The notes under the pieces: generated by a model | Databases searched by the model: none | The model's input: the letters and a program-made list of their open reading frames with translations, nothing else | Told to the model about the DNA's origin: nothing | Assembly (NCBI GenBank): GCA_902805535.1 | Contig: CADCTN010000011.1 | Coordinates: 1-48,262 of the forward strand | Source: an uncultured Blastococcus sp. | GTDB lineage: Bacteria > Actinomycetota > Actinomycetes > Mycobacteriales > Geodermatophilaceae | DNA: 48,262 nt | Direction: 5' to 3' | Made by a program: the position numbers and the translations under genes | Shown: in pieces, positions 26,563 through 35,377 of the stretch | Numbering within the stretch: position 1 is the first letter of the stretch | Layout of the letters: every line of letters starts with the position of its first letter

Positions 26563-27369
26563 ATGACCGAGCCGGACACGCTGCCGGACGAAGGTGCCGA
26601 CCCCGACAGTCCCGAGGGCCGAGGTGGCGCCGCGAGCGTCATCCCGGCCGCGTCGCCGGGGAGCGGTCGCTCCGGGCTCGATCGCCGCCGGGTGCTGGGC
26701 GCGGCCATCGAGTTCATCGACTCCGAGGGGCTCAACGCGCTGACCATGCGCCGGCTGGGTGCCCACCTCGGCGTGGAGGCCATGGCCCTCTACCGGTACG
26801 TGCCCGGGCGGGAGCAGTTGCTCGACGGCGTCGTGGAGTCCGTCATCGACGAGTTGTACGGCGACCCCGACGTGCACCTGGGCGCCTCCCACGGCTGGCA
26901 GGACTACCTGCAGCGGCTGGCCCACGGCGTCCGCCGCATCGCCCTGGCCCACCCAGAGGTCTTCCCCCTGGTCGCGACCCGGCCACCCGCGGCGCCCTGG
27001 GTGCGGCCCCCGCTGCGCAGTCTGCGCTGGGTGGAGTCCTTTCTCGACGCACTCATCGACAGCGGGTTCAGCGAGGAGTCCGCGGTGTCCGCCTACCGCG
27101 CCTACTCCAGCTTCCTGCTCGGCCACCTGCTCCTGGAGGTGTCGCAGAAGGGCGTGAAGATCAGTCCCGAGGACCAGCCCGAGGGCGTGCCGGAGGCGGT
27201 GGCCGCGACCGACCTCAGCGCCTACCCCACCGTCGTCCGGCTGGAGTCGCTCCTGTCGCTGGACGAGTCGGCGGCGGAGTTCGAGGAGGCGTTGGAGAAC
27301 CTGCTCGGGCGGCTGGAGGTCGTGCTCCGCGAAGGCCGCACCCCACGGCGCGGGGATCCCCGCACCTAA
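26563..27369 (+). CDS. TetR-family transcriptional regulator
   Basis: DRRRVLGAAIEFIDSEGLNALTMRRLGAHLGVEAMALYRYVPGREQLLDGVVE. Confidence 0.88.
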   Translation: MTEPDTLPDEGADPDSPEGRGGAASVIPAASPGSGRSGLDRRRVLGAAIEFIDSEGLNALTMRRLGAHLGVEAMALYRYVPGREQLLDGVVESVIDELYGDPDVHLGASHGWQDYLQRLAHGVRRIALAHPEVFPLVATRPPAAPWVRPPLRSLRWVESFLDALIDSGFSEESAVSAYRAYSSFLLGHLLLEVSQKGVKISPEDQPEGVPEAVAATDLSAYPTVVRLESLLSLDESAAEFEEALENLLGRLEVVLREGRTPRRGDPRT

Positions 27370-27384
27370 ACGCGACTCCTGTCG

Positions 27385-27397
27385 TTTACGTCGTAAA
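27385..27397. promoter_or_regulatory. Perfect 13-bp palindrome TTTACGtCGTAAA, candidate operator
   Basis: TTTACG-T-CGTAAA, 15 nt past the TetR stop and ~87 nt before the PRC-barrel gene. Confidence 0.5.
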
Positions 27398-27483
27398 TGG
27401 CCGGGCATGCCTGGAACGGCGCGCGTCGGAGAACCTGCCGCGCAGCAACTCGACATCCAGGCACTGACCCGCGAGGAGCACGC

Positions 27484-28272
27484 ATGATCACCGAGCAGAA
27501 CCTGTCCGCCGTCATCGGGAGCACGGCCGTCGGAGCCGACGGCAAGCTCGGCACCGTCGGTGAGGTCTACCTCGACGACGAGACCGGCCGCCCCGAGTGG
27601 GCCACCGTCCGCACCGGCATGTTCGGCACGAAGGAGTCCTTCGTGCCGCTGGCCGACGCCGACCTCTCCGGCTCCGACCTGCGCTTCCCCTACGACAAGG
27701 ACAAGGTCAAGCACGCCCCGCACATCGGCACCGACGGGCATCTCTCCCCCGACGAGGAGGCCGAGCTCTACCGCTACTACGGCATCGGCAACCAGACCGG
27801 CGCCCCGGTCGCCCGTGACACGACCGCCTACGACACGACCGCCCACGACACGACCCGCGGCACCGTCGGCCACGACACCTCCGGCCCGACCACCGACGAC
27901 GCCATGACCCGCTCGGAGGAGCAGCTCAACGTCGGCACCCAGCGCGTCGAGGCCGGTCGCGCCCGCCTGCGCAAGTACGTCGTCACCGAGAACGTCACGC
28001 AGACCGTGCCGGTGTCGCACGAGGAGGTCGTCCTCGAGCGCGAGCCCATCACCGACGCCAACGTCGGCGACGCCATGGCAGGGCCGGCGATCTCCGAGGA
28101 GGAGCACGAGGTCGTCCTGCACGCCGAGCGCCCGGTCGTGGCCAAGGAGGCCGTGCCGGTCGAGCGCGTGCGCCTGGACACCGAGACGGTCACCGGGCAG
28201 CAGCAGGTCACCGAGCAGGTCCGCAAGGAGCAGGTCGAGCTCGACGCCGACGCCGACGTACGGCGTTCGTGA
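27484..28272 (+). CDS. PRC-barrel / DUF2382 protein
   Basis: IGSTAVGADGKLGTVGEVYLDDETGRPEWATVRTGMFG (PRC) and RLRKYVVTENVTQTVPVSHEEVVLEREP...VVLHAERPVVAKEAVPVERVRL (DUF2382). Confidence 0.88.
   Translation: MITEQNLSAVIGSTAVGADGKLGTVGEVYLDDETGRPEWATVRTGMFGTKESFVPLADADLSGSDLRFPYDKDKVKHAPHIGTDGHLSPDEEAELYRYYGIGNQTGAPVARDTTAYDTTAHDTTRGTVGHDTSGPTTDDAMTRSEEQLNVGTQRVEAGRARLRKYVVTENVTQTVPVSHEEVVLEREPITDANVGDAMAGPAISEEEHEVVLHAERPVVAKEAVPVERVRLDTETVTGQQQVTEQVRKEQVELDADADVRRS
27817..27856. repeat. Short 15-bp tandem repeat inside the PRC/DUF2382 linker
   Basis: gacacgaccgccta(c) / gacacgaccgcccac / gacacgaccc; encodes DTTAYDTTAHDTTR. Confidence 0.8.
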
Positions 28273-28871
28273 TGGCCGGACCGGCCTACTCCGGCGAGGG
28301 CGCGCACTCGACCCGGGGTACCGGTCGTGACGCCGTCGACGCCCAGCGGTCCCGCTACGGCGGCATCAAGTGGGGCGCGGCCTTCTTCGGCTGGCTGTCG
28401 GCCAACGGGCTGGCCGTGCTCCTGGTCGCGCTGCTCAGCGCGGGCGGGGTGGCCATCGGCCTGACCCAGGGCGTGCCGACCACCGACGAGGCCACCGACC
28501 AGGCCGGCACCATCGGCATCGTCGGCGGGATCGTCCTGCTGGTGGTCCTGTTCCTGGCCTACCTGGCCGGCGGCTACGTGGCCGGCCGGATGGCCCGCTT
28601 CGACGGCGCCCGTCAGGGCATCGCCGTGTGGATCATCGGCGTGCTCGTGGTCCTCGCGCTGGCCGTGGCCGGTGTCGTCTTCGGCTCGCAGTACAACGTG
28701 CTGCAGCAGCTGAACCTGCCCCGCATCCCGATCGACGAGGGCACCGCCACCACCGGCGGCATCATCGCCCTGGTCGCCGTCCTGCTGGTCACGCTGCTCG
28801 GGGCCATCCTCGGCGGCAAGCTGGGCGACCGCTACCACCGCAAGGTCGACCGCGCCGGCTTCGACGTCTGA
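28272..28871 (+). CDS. Multi-pass membrane protein of unknown function
   Basis: Four or more hydrophobic segments; ATG overlaps the stop of the PRC/DUF2382 gene (TGATG). Confidence 0.75.
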   Translation: MAGPAYSGEGAHSTRGTGRDAVDAQRSRYGGIKWGAAFFGWLSANGLAVLLVALLSAGGVAIGLTQGVPTTDEATDQAGTIGIVGGIVLLVVLFLAYLAGGYVAGRMARFDGARQGIAVWIIGVLVVLALAVAGVVFGSQYNVLQQLNLPRIPIDEGTATTGGIIALVAVLLVTLLGAILGGKLGDRYHRKVDRAGFDV

Positions 28872-28876
28872 ACGCA

Positions 28877-28910
28877 GCAGGGGGCCGTCCCGACCGGGGC
28901 GGCCCCCTGC
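28877..28910 (+). terminator. Strong GC hairpin after membrane protein gene
   Basis: GCAGGGGGCCG-tcccgaccgggg-CGGCCCCCTGC, 11-bp perfect stem; no T tract. Confidence 0.65.
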
Positions 28911-28939
28911 GGCGTCCTGATGCGTGGTCGAATGCCGGG

Positions 28940-29605
28940 GTGACCCAGGGCCCGACCATCCGGCGGATCGACTCCCCGGACGAGGAGGGCCCCGACGTCC
29001 GGCGGGCCGAGCAGCGCGACGTCCCCCGCATCGCGGCCACGCTCACCGTCGCCCTCGCCGACTCCCGCTGGACCCGCTGGGCGCTGCCCGACGACGGACG
29101 GATGCAACGGCTGACCCGCCTGCACGAGCTCGACGCCGGCCACCGCGGGGTGGCCACCGGCACCGCCTGGGTGACCGAGGACGTCGACGCGGTCGCCGTC
29201 TGGGAGCCGCCGCCCGGCGCAGGGGACACCGCTCCCCTGCAGTCCGACGTCCGGGCCGCCCTGGAGAACGAGCTCCCCTACCTCTCCGCGCACCGGATCA
29301 GCGCCGTCCGGGACACCGGGGCGCTGATCACCGCCGCGCGGCCGGCGGAGCCGCACTGGTGGCTGCTCCACCTCGGCGTGCGGCCGAGCTCCCGACGGCG
29401 GGGGCTCGCGGCCGCCGTCCTCGCCCCGGTCCTGGTCCGCTGCGACACCGACGGCACCCTCGCCGCGACCGCGGTCTTCGGCTGGGCCAACGTGCGTTTC
29501 CTGCGCGCCTTCGGCTTCGAGGTCACCGCCGAGCTGCGCACGACGGACGACGAGCTGCCGGTCTGGGTCCTGGTGCGGCAACCTCAGCCACGATTTCCCG
29601 GCTGA
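28940..29605 (+). CDS. GNAT-family N-acetyltransferase
   Basis: WLLHLGVRPSSRRRGLAAAVLAPVLVRCDTDGTLAATAVFGWANVRFLRAFGFEV. Confidence 0.85.
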   Translation: MTQGPTIRRIDSPDEEGPDVRRAEQRDVPRIAATLTVALADSRWTRWALPDDGRMQRLTRLHELDAGHRGVATGTAWVTEDVDAVAVWEPPPGAGDTAPLQSDVRAALENELPYLSAHRISAVRDTGALITAARPAEPHWWLLHLGVRPSSRRRGLAAAVLAPVLVRCDTDGTLAATAVFGWANVRFLRAFGFEVTAELRTTDDELPVWVLVRQPQPRFPG

Positions 29606-29608
29606 CGC

Positions 29609-29636
29609 TGTCGATACCGCTCCCGCCCGTTCGTAC
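29609..29636 (+). promoter_or_regulatory. Candidate ECF42-type promoter
   Basis: TGTCGA-N17-CGTAC upstream of the DGPF gene; the -35 matches the published ECF42 TGTCGA element as I recall it, the -10 is approximate. Confidence 0.45.
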
Positions 29637-29685
29637 AGAGGTTGAGTGACCGGCAGGGGGCCGGCACCGACCGAGGAGGAACGAC

Positions 29686-30036
29686 ATGCCGCAGTACCTG
29701 CTCAACATCGTCCAGCCCGTCGGCGAGGTGCCACCGCCGGAGGTGCTGGAGCCCGTCATGCGCGACCTGGCCGCCCTCAACGAGGCGATGCGTGCCGCCG
29801 GGGTGTGGGTCTTCGCCGCCGCGCTCCACCAGCCGGAGGCCACGACCGTCGTCCGGGCCGACGGCGACACCGTCCTCACCACCGACGGTCCCTACGCGGA
29901 GGGCAAGGAGTTCATCGGCGGCTTCGACGTGATCCAGGCCGAGGACCTCGACGACGCGCTCGCCTGGGCCGGGCGGCTGGCACGGATCCTCGGCGGGCTG
30001 CCAGTGGAGGTCCGGCCCGTGGCGGCGTCCTTCTGA
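29686..30036 (+). CDS. YCII-related / DGPF-domain protein
   Basis: [43 protein letters not shown]; directly upstream of the ECF sigma gene. Confidence 0.88.
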   Translation: MPQYLLNIVQPVGEVPPPEVLEPVMRDLAALNEAMRAAGVWVFAAALHQPEATTVVRADGDTVLTTDGPYAEGKEFIGGFDVIQAEDLDDALAWAGRLARILGGLPVEVRPVAASF

Positions 30037-30040
30037 CCCG

Positions 30041-31258
30041 ATGAGTCCCGAGGCAGCCGCGGCCGTCGGGCGGGTCTTCCGGGAGGACTACGGCCGCGCG
30101 GTCGCCGTCCTGGTCCGCCTCCTCGGCGACATCGACGCCGCCGAGGAGGCGGTCCAGGACGCCTTCCTGACCGCGGTCCGCCGCTGGCCGGAGGCCGGCG
30201 TCCCGCCGAGCCCCGTGGGCTGGATCGTCACGACCGCCCGCAACCGCGCGATCGACCGGTTCCGCCGGGAGACCACCCGGGTCGACAGGTACCGCGAGGC
30301 AGCGCTGTTGCGAGCGGAGGACCCACCGAGGGAGGTGGCGGCCGTGCAGGACGACCGGCTGCGGCTGATCTTCACCTGCTGCCACCCCGCGCTGTCCCCG
30401 GCCGCACAGGTGGCCCTGACCCTGCGTCTGCTCGGCGGCCTCACCTCCGCCGAGATCGCCGCCGCGTTCCTGGTGCCGGAGGCGACCATGGCCCAGCGAC
30501 TGGTCCGGGCGAAGGCCAAGATCCGCGACGCCCGGATCCCCTACCGGGTGCCGGCCGAGGCGGAGCTGCCCGACCGGCTGCGCCCGGTGCTCGCCGTCGT
30601 CTACCTGGTCTTCACCGAGGGGCACACCGCCTCCAGCGGCGACCGGCTGGTGCGGGAGGACCTGTGCGCCGAGGCCGTCCGGCTGGGCCGCCTGCTCGCG
30701 CAGCTGATGCCCGACGAGCCGGAGGTCCTGGGGCTGCTGGCGCTGATGCTGCTGACCGAGGCCCGCAGGCCGGCGCGGACCACCCCCGACGGCGCTCTGG
30801 TGCGGCTGGCCGACCAGGATCGCAGCAGCTGGGACCGCGCGCTGATCGCCGAGGGGCACGGCCTCGTGCGGGCCTGCCTGCGGCGCAACGCGCCCGGCCC
30901 GTACCAGCTGCAGGCGGCCATCAACGCCGTGCACTGCGACGCAGCCTCCGCGGAGGACACCGACTGGGGCCAGATCCTCGCGCTCTACGACCAGCTGATC
31001 GCGCTGGCGCCGAGCCCGGTCGTCGCGCTCAACCGGGCGGTCGCGCTGGCGGAGGTGGCCGGACCCGGAGCCGCGCTCGCGGTCGTCGACGGCCTGGACC
31101 TCGGCCGGCTGGACGTCTTCTCCGCGGTGCGGGCGGACCTGCTGCGGCGGCTGGGCCGGACGGCGGAGGCGGCGGATGCCTACCGGACCGCGATCGACCG
31201 GGCGGGGAACGAGCCCGAACGGAACTTCCTGCGCCACCGCCTGGAGTCGCTGGGTTAG
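30041..31258 (+). CDS. ECF42-type RNA polymerase sigma factor with C-terminal extension
   Basis: Sigma regions 2 and 4 ([21 protein letters not shown]...[39 protein letters not shown]) plus long TPR-like C-terminal domain. Confidence 0.9.
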   Translation: MSPEAAAAVGRVFREDYGRAVAVLVRLLGDIDAAEEAVQDAFLTAVRRWPEAGVPPSPVGWIVTTARNRAIDRFRRETTRVDRYREAALLRAEDPPREVAAVQDDRLRLIFTCCHPALSPAAQVALTLRLLGGLTSAEIAAAFLVPEATMAQRLVRAKAKIRDARIPYRVPAEAELPDRLRPVLAVVYLVFTEGHTASSGDRLVREDLCAEAVRLGRLLAQLMPDEPEVLGLLALMLLTEARRPARTTPDGALVRLADQDRSSWDRALIAEGHGLVRACLRRNAPGPYQLQAAINAVHCDAASAEDTDWGQILALYDQLIALAPSPVVALNRAVALAEVAGPGAALAVVDGLDLGRLDVFSAVRADLLRRLGRTAEAADAYRTAIDRAGNEPERNFLRHRLESLG

Positions 31259-31695
31259 TCCCAGGTGCCACGCTGCTTCTTCAGCTGGCCGCGCTGCTTC
31301 TTCGCCTCGATCCGGCGCTCCTGCGACCCGCGGGTGGGCTTGGTCCGCCGCCGGCTGGGCGGGGGCGGTGCCAGCGCGGCACGCAGCACGGCGGCCAGCC
31401 GCTCCCGGGCGGCCTGCCGGTTGCGCAGCTGCTGCCGGTGCTCGCTGGCGGCGATGGTCAGGACGCCGTCGACCAGGCGGGTGCCCAGCCGCGACGCCAG
31501 CCGGGCGCGCTGGGTGTCGCTCAGGCCCGGGAGCTCCAGCGGGGCGACGGACAGCTCCACCCGCGAGTCGGCGGTGTTCACGCCCTGGCCGCCCGGTCCC
31601 GAGGACCGGGAGAACCGCCAGCTCAGCGCTCCGGCGGGGACGACGACGGACCCGGTGACGGCGAGGTCACCGGAGGCGTCGTCCACGGCGGGCAT
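31255..31695 (-). CDS. arfB: Alternative ribosome-rescue factor / peptidyl-tRNA hydrolase ArfB
   Basis: [23 protein letters not shown] (GGQ) plus basic C-terminal tail [28 protein letters not shown]. Confidence 0.92.
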   Translation of the reverse strand: MPAVDDASGDLAVTGSVVVPAGALSWRFSRSSGPGGQGVNTADSRVELSVAPLELPGLSDTQRARLASRLGTRLVDGVLTIAASEHRQQLRNRQAARERLAAVLRAALAPPPPSRRRTKPTRGSQERRIEAKKQRGQLKKQRGTWD

Positions 31696-31715
31696 GCGCA
31701 CAGTGTGTCCGACGG

Positions 31716-32750
31716 TCACGACGCTCCCCCCGCCAGCGGGCCCGGCCGGAGGTACTCGGCGGTCCAGTCGGCGACGCTGCCCGCCCACTCCGCGCGTTCC
31801 GCGGGGTGCACGCCGCGCAGGAGGCGGCGCCAGGTCAGGGCACGGGCGAGCGGTGCCACCCGCAGCGCCAGGTCGCACTGCGCACGCAGCTCTGCCGGGC
31901 TCCCGTACGCGCTCCACGGCTCCAGGTAGGCGTCCCGCAGCCGGTGCAGGGCCGGGTCACCGTCCGGCAGCTCCAGCGCGCGGCCGGCCATGCGCAGCGC
32001 CACGAGCAGGCTGAGGAACGGGTGGGAGAGGGAGGCGTCGCCCCAGTCGAAGAAGCGGTAGCGGCCGCCGGACACGAAGACGTTGGCGTCGTGCAGGTCG
32101 TCGTGCTGCACGGTGGCGGGCAGGCCGCCGTCGGCGAGCTCGCGGCAGGCCCGGACCACGGCGTCGCGGTCGGCCACCAGCCGGCGGCGGACCGCAGGCT
32201 CCAGCCCGCCGGGGCGGCCGGTGAGCTGCGCCTCGTCGTCGGCGACCAGGTCGTCGACCTGCCCGGGCAGGTGCGCGGGCCGGGTGTCGGGGACGCCGAG
32301 GCCGAGCATCGCCGCGGCGTGCGGCACCAGGTCGAGCTGCAGGCCGGCGTAGGCCCGGAGCACGTCCGCCCAGACGGCGACGCCGGCGCCGCTCGCGCGC
32401 AGGGTGGCGCCGCCGTCCGGGAGCAGCAGCAGCCGGCGGGCCGGCTCGACCGCCAGCGGCACCAGCACCCGGTCGGGGACCCAGCCGCCCAGCGCGCCGG
32501 CCAGGACCGGCTCCTGCGCCGACCCGGGACCGACACATTTCAGCCAGGCGACGGTGCCCCCGCGCAGGGGCAGCCGGAACGCCGTCGACCAGACCCGCAC
32601 GTGCGGCTGCTCGGGCTCGCCGTCCAGCTCCAGGCCGGCGCGGGCCAGCTCCCCGACGGCCCACTCCAGCGCCCCCGCCCGCCAGCGGGGGTCCCGCCAG
32701 GTGGCGACCCCGCTGGTGTCGTCGGTGCCCACCGGCAGTCCGTCGATCAC
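31716..32750 (-). CDS. Aminoglycoside phosphotransferase (APH)-family kinase
   Basis: [34 protein letters not shown] kinase motifs; GTG start. Confidence 0.85.
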   Translation of the reverse strand: MIDGLPVGTDDTSGVATWRDPRWRAGALEWAVGELARAGLELDGEPEQPHVRVWSTAFRLPLRGGTVAWLKCVGPGSAQEPVLAGALGGWVPDRVLVPLAVEPARRLLLLPDGGATLRASGAGVAVWADVLRAYAGLQLDLVPHAAAMLGLGVPDTRPAHLPGQVDDLVADDEAQLTGRPGGLEPAVRRRLVADRDAVVRACRELADGGLPATVQHDDLHDANVFVSGGRYRFFDWGDASLSHPFLSLLVALRMAGRALELPDGDPALHRLRDAYLEPWSAYGSPAELRAQCDLALRVAPLARALTWRRLLRGVHPAERAEWAGSVADWTAEYLRPGPLAGGAS

Positions 32751-33241
32751 GCCGCCGGCACGGGGTCCGGTCCACCGGCCGCACCGGGGCGGCAGCGCAC
32801 CAGACGGCGGGCAGTGAGCCAGCCGCCGCGCCGGGCCCCGTGCCGCTCGATCGCCTCCACGGCGTAGGCCGAGCAGGTGGGGCCGAATCGGCAGCACGGC
32901 GGGCGCGTGGGGCTGATCCGGCGCTGGTAGACCCGCACGGCGGCGACCATGCGGTCCCCGAGACGGGTGCCCCGCTCCCCCGTGCCCGCGCGCCGGACCT
33001 CGCGCACGGTCGTCGGCGCCAGCAGCATCGAGTCCACGCCGCAGCCCACGGCATTGGCCAGGCAGCAGCCGGTGTTGAGGAAGAGCAGGTCACGCAGGCA
33101 GCTGTCGTTGCGCCGTCCGTAGCCGCGGCCGTACCCGGGCGGCGGGCCGTAGCCGTAACCGGGGGGCCGGCCGTAGCCCCCGTACCCCCGGCGTGGACGA
33201 CGACGACGGGGGCCCCAGCCACTGCTCCAGATGAACACCAT
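32747..33241 (-). CDS. yidD: Membrane protein insertion efficiency factor YidD with Gly/Tyr-rich N-terminal extension
   Basis: [50 protein letters not shown]-terminal [26 protein letters not shown]. Confidence 0.88.
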   Translation of the reverse strand: MVFIWSSGWGPRRRRPRRGYGGYGRPPGYGYGPPPGYGRGYGRRNDSCLRDLLFLNTGCCLANAVGCGVDSMLLAPTTVREVRRAGTGERGTRLGDRMVAAVRVYQRRISPTRPPCCRFGPTCSAYAVEAIERHGARRGGWLTARRLVRCRPGAAGGPDPVPAA

Positions 33242-33273
33242 GGTCAGGGCAGTACCGCGGGATCATCGGCGGC

Positions 33274-34194
33274 ATGCCTTCCCTCGCCGACGCGCTCGCC
33301 GCCGGCCCCGTCGTCCTCGACGGTGGCCTGTCCACCGAGCTGGAGGCGCGCGGGCACCACGTCTCGTCCGCGCTCTGGTCCGCGCGCCTGCTGCGCGACG
33401 CCCCGGCGGCGATCGTCGAGGCGCACGCGGCCTTCGCCGGAGCCGGCGCCCGGGTGGCCACCACGGCCAGCTACCAGGCGACGGTCGAGGGCTTCGCGGC
33501 CGCGGGCGTGGACACGGCGGAGGCCCGGCGGCTGATCGCGTCCTCGGTGGCGCTGGCGCGGGAAGGTCAGGGCGAGGGGTGGGTAGCCGGATCGGTGGGC
33601 CCGTACGGAGCGATGCTCGCCGACGGCTCGGAGTACACCGGCGGTCACGCCGCGACGGTCGGCGTCGCGGCGCTCCGCGCGTTCCACCGGCCGCGGATGG
33701 AGCTGCTGGCCGAGGCCGGTGCGGACGTGCTGGCGTGCGAGACCGTGCCGGCGGCGGCCGAGGCCGAGGCCCTGCTGGCCGAGGCGCAGTCGCTGCGCGT
33801 GCCGGTCTGGCTCTCGCTGACCACCGTGGTGGACGACGACGGCGTCGCGCGGACGCGCCGCGGCGAACGGGCGGCCGAGGTCTTCGCGATGGCCGCGGGG
33901 CTGGATGAGGTGGTCGCCGTCGGCGTCAACTGCACGGCCCCGGCCGCCGTCGGACCGGCCCTCGCTGCCGCGGCCGCCGGCGGCAAACCGGTCGTCGTCT
34001 ACCCGAACAGCGGGGAGACCTGGGACGCGGCGGGCCGGCGCTGGAGCGGGCCGCCCGGGGTGTCCCCGGACGACGTCCCCTCCTGGACCGCCGCGGGTGC
34101 CCGCCTGCTCGGCGGCTGCTGCCGGGTGCGCCCGACCGACATCACCGCCGTCACCGCGGCGGTGCTGCGGTCGGGGCCACCGGCGTCCTCCTAG
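33274..34194 (+). CDS. mmuM: Homocysteine S-methyltransferase
   Basis: VVLDGGLSTELEARGH ... ASVGPYG-like AGSVGPYGAMLADGSEYTG ... GVNCTAP ... LLGGCCRVRPTDI zinc Cys motif. Confidence 0.92.
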   Translation: MPSLADALAAGPVVLDGGLSTELEARGHHVSSALWSARLLRDAPAAIVEAHAAFAGAGARVATTASYQATVEGFAAAGVDTAEARRLIASSVALAREGQGEGWVAGSVGPYGAMLADGSEYTGGHAATVGVAALRAFHRPRMELLAEAGADVLACETVPAAAEAEALLAEAQSLRVPVWLSLTTVVDDDGVARTRRGERAAEVFAMAAGLDEVVAVGVNCTAPAAVGPALAAAAAGGKPVVVYPNSGETWDAAGRRWSGPPGVSPDDVPSWTAAGARLLGGCCRVRPTDITAVTAAVLRSGPPASS

Positions 34195-35048
34195 AGGATC
34201 GGGTTGCCGCCGGTGACGGCGACCCGCGCGCCCGACACGTACGAGGCCTCGTCGCTGGCCAGCAGCACGTAGACCGGTGCGAGCTCGGCCGGCTGACCGG
34301 ACCGGCCCATCGGCACCTGCTGACCGAAGCTGCCGACCTTCTCGGGCGGCATCGTGGCCGGGATCAGGGGGGTCCACACCGGCCCGGGGGCGACGCTGTT
34401 GGCCCGGATGCCCTTGTCCGCGTACATCTGCGCCAGGCTGGCGGTGAAGTTGGCGATGCCCGCCTTGGTCATCGCGTACGGCGCCAGGCTCGGGCTGGGC
34501 ATGTCGGAGTTCACCGACGACGAGTTGATGATCGCGCCGCCGGCGGGCATGTGCGGGATCGCGTCCTTGGTCAGGATGAACATCGCGGTCAGGTTGGTCG
34601 CGACGGTGTGGTCCCACTCGTCGTCGGGGACCTCCGCCAGCGTGTCGTGGCTCATCTGGAAGGCCGCGTTGTTGACCAGGACGTCGACCTTGCCGAACTC
34701 CTCGACGGCCCTGGGGATGATCGTCTTGGCGTGGGCGCGGTCGGACAGGTCGCCGGACACGAGCACGCAGCGGCGGCCGGCCTGCTCGACGTACTTCGCG
34801 GTGTCCTTCGCGTCCTCGTGCTCGTTCAGGTAGGAGATGAGGACGTCGGCGCCCTCACGGGCGAAGGCGATCGCCACGGCACGGCCGATGCCGCTGTCCC
34901 CGCCGGTGATCACGGCGCACTTGCCGGCCAGCTTCCCGGAGCCGCGGTAGCTCTCCTCGCCGTGGTCGGGCCTGGGGTCCATCTGGCTCAGGACACCGGG
35001 CACGTCCTGCTGCTGTTCGGGCTGGGTCTCGGGGCGTGGCTCGGACAC
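34191..35048 (-). CDS. SDR-family oxidoreductase
   Basis: CAVITGGDSGIGRAVAIAFAREGADV; VLVNNAAFQ; NSSSVNSDMPSPSLAPYAMTKAGI (S-Y-K). Confidence 0.92.
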   Translation of the reverse strand: MSEPRPETQPEQQQDVPGVLSQMDPRPDHGEESYRGSGKLAGKCAVITGGDSGIGRAVAIAFAREGADVLISYLNEHEDAKDTAKYVEQAGRRCVLVSGDLSDRAHAKTIIPRAVEEFGKVDVLVNNAAFQMSHDTLAEVPDDEWDHTVATNLTAMFILTKDAIPHMPAGGAIINSSSVNSDMPSPSLAPYAMTKAGIANFTASLAQMYADKGIRANSVAPGPVWTPLIPATMPPEKVGSFGQQVPMGRSGQPAELAPVYVLLASDEASYVSGARVAVTGGNPIL

Positions 35049-35131
35049 GGGTCCTCCTGCGGTGCTCGGAACGGCGCCACTGTTCGACGCCGTGCCGCCC
35101 TACCCCCGCGGGCGCATCCGGAACCCGGCGG

Positions 35132-35263
35132 TCAGGCGGCCGCGGCGAAGGTGCTCGCCGGCGCGGCAAGGGGCAGCTGCCAGCGCATCTCGAGCCGCCG
35201 CCGGCCCGAGCCGTCCACCACCGGGATCCAGCGGCACTGCGAGCATTCCGTCGTCGACCTCAT
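35132..35263 (-). CDS. Small CxxC protein (43 aa), not in ORF track
   Basis: ATG at 35263 with GAGAGG 7 nt upstream: MRSTTECSQCRWIPVVDGSGRRRLEMRWQLPLAAPASTFAAAA*. Confidence 0.5.
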   Translation of the reverse strand: MRSTTECSQCRWIPVVDGSGRRRLEMRWQLPLAAPASTFAAAA

Positions 35264-35377
35264 GACGCCACCTCTCGTTAACCTGTTGTTCACCTTCTAG
35301 GCCACATCGGTTCATTCGAAGCGCCGCGTGAGCGGTCGTTACCGGATCGTGATCGTCCCGGCCGCGGCGGCAGAGGG

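Noticed and set aside
26407-28122. Upstream extension of the 1439-aa nasA ORF
   Set aside because: Antisense to the TetR and PRC-barrel genes; the conserved NasA start lies near THCPYCSLQCG, with GTG at 26394/26406.
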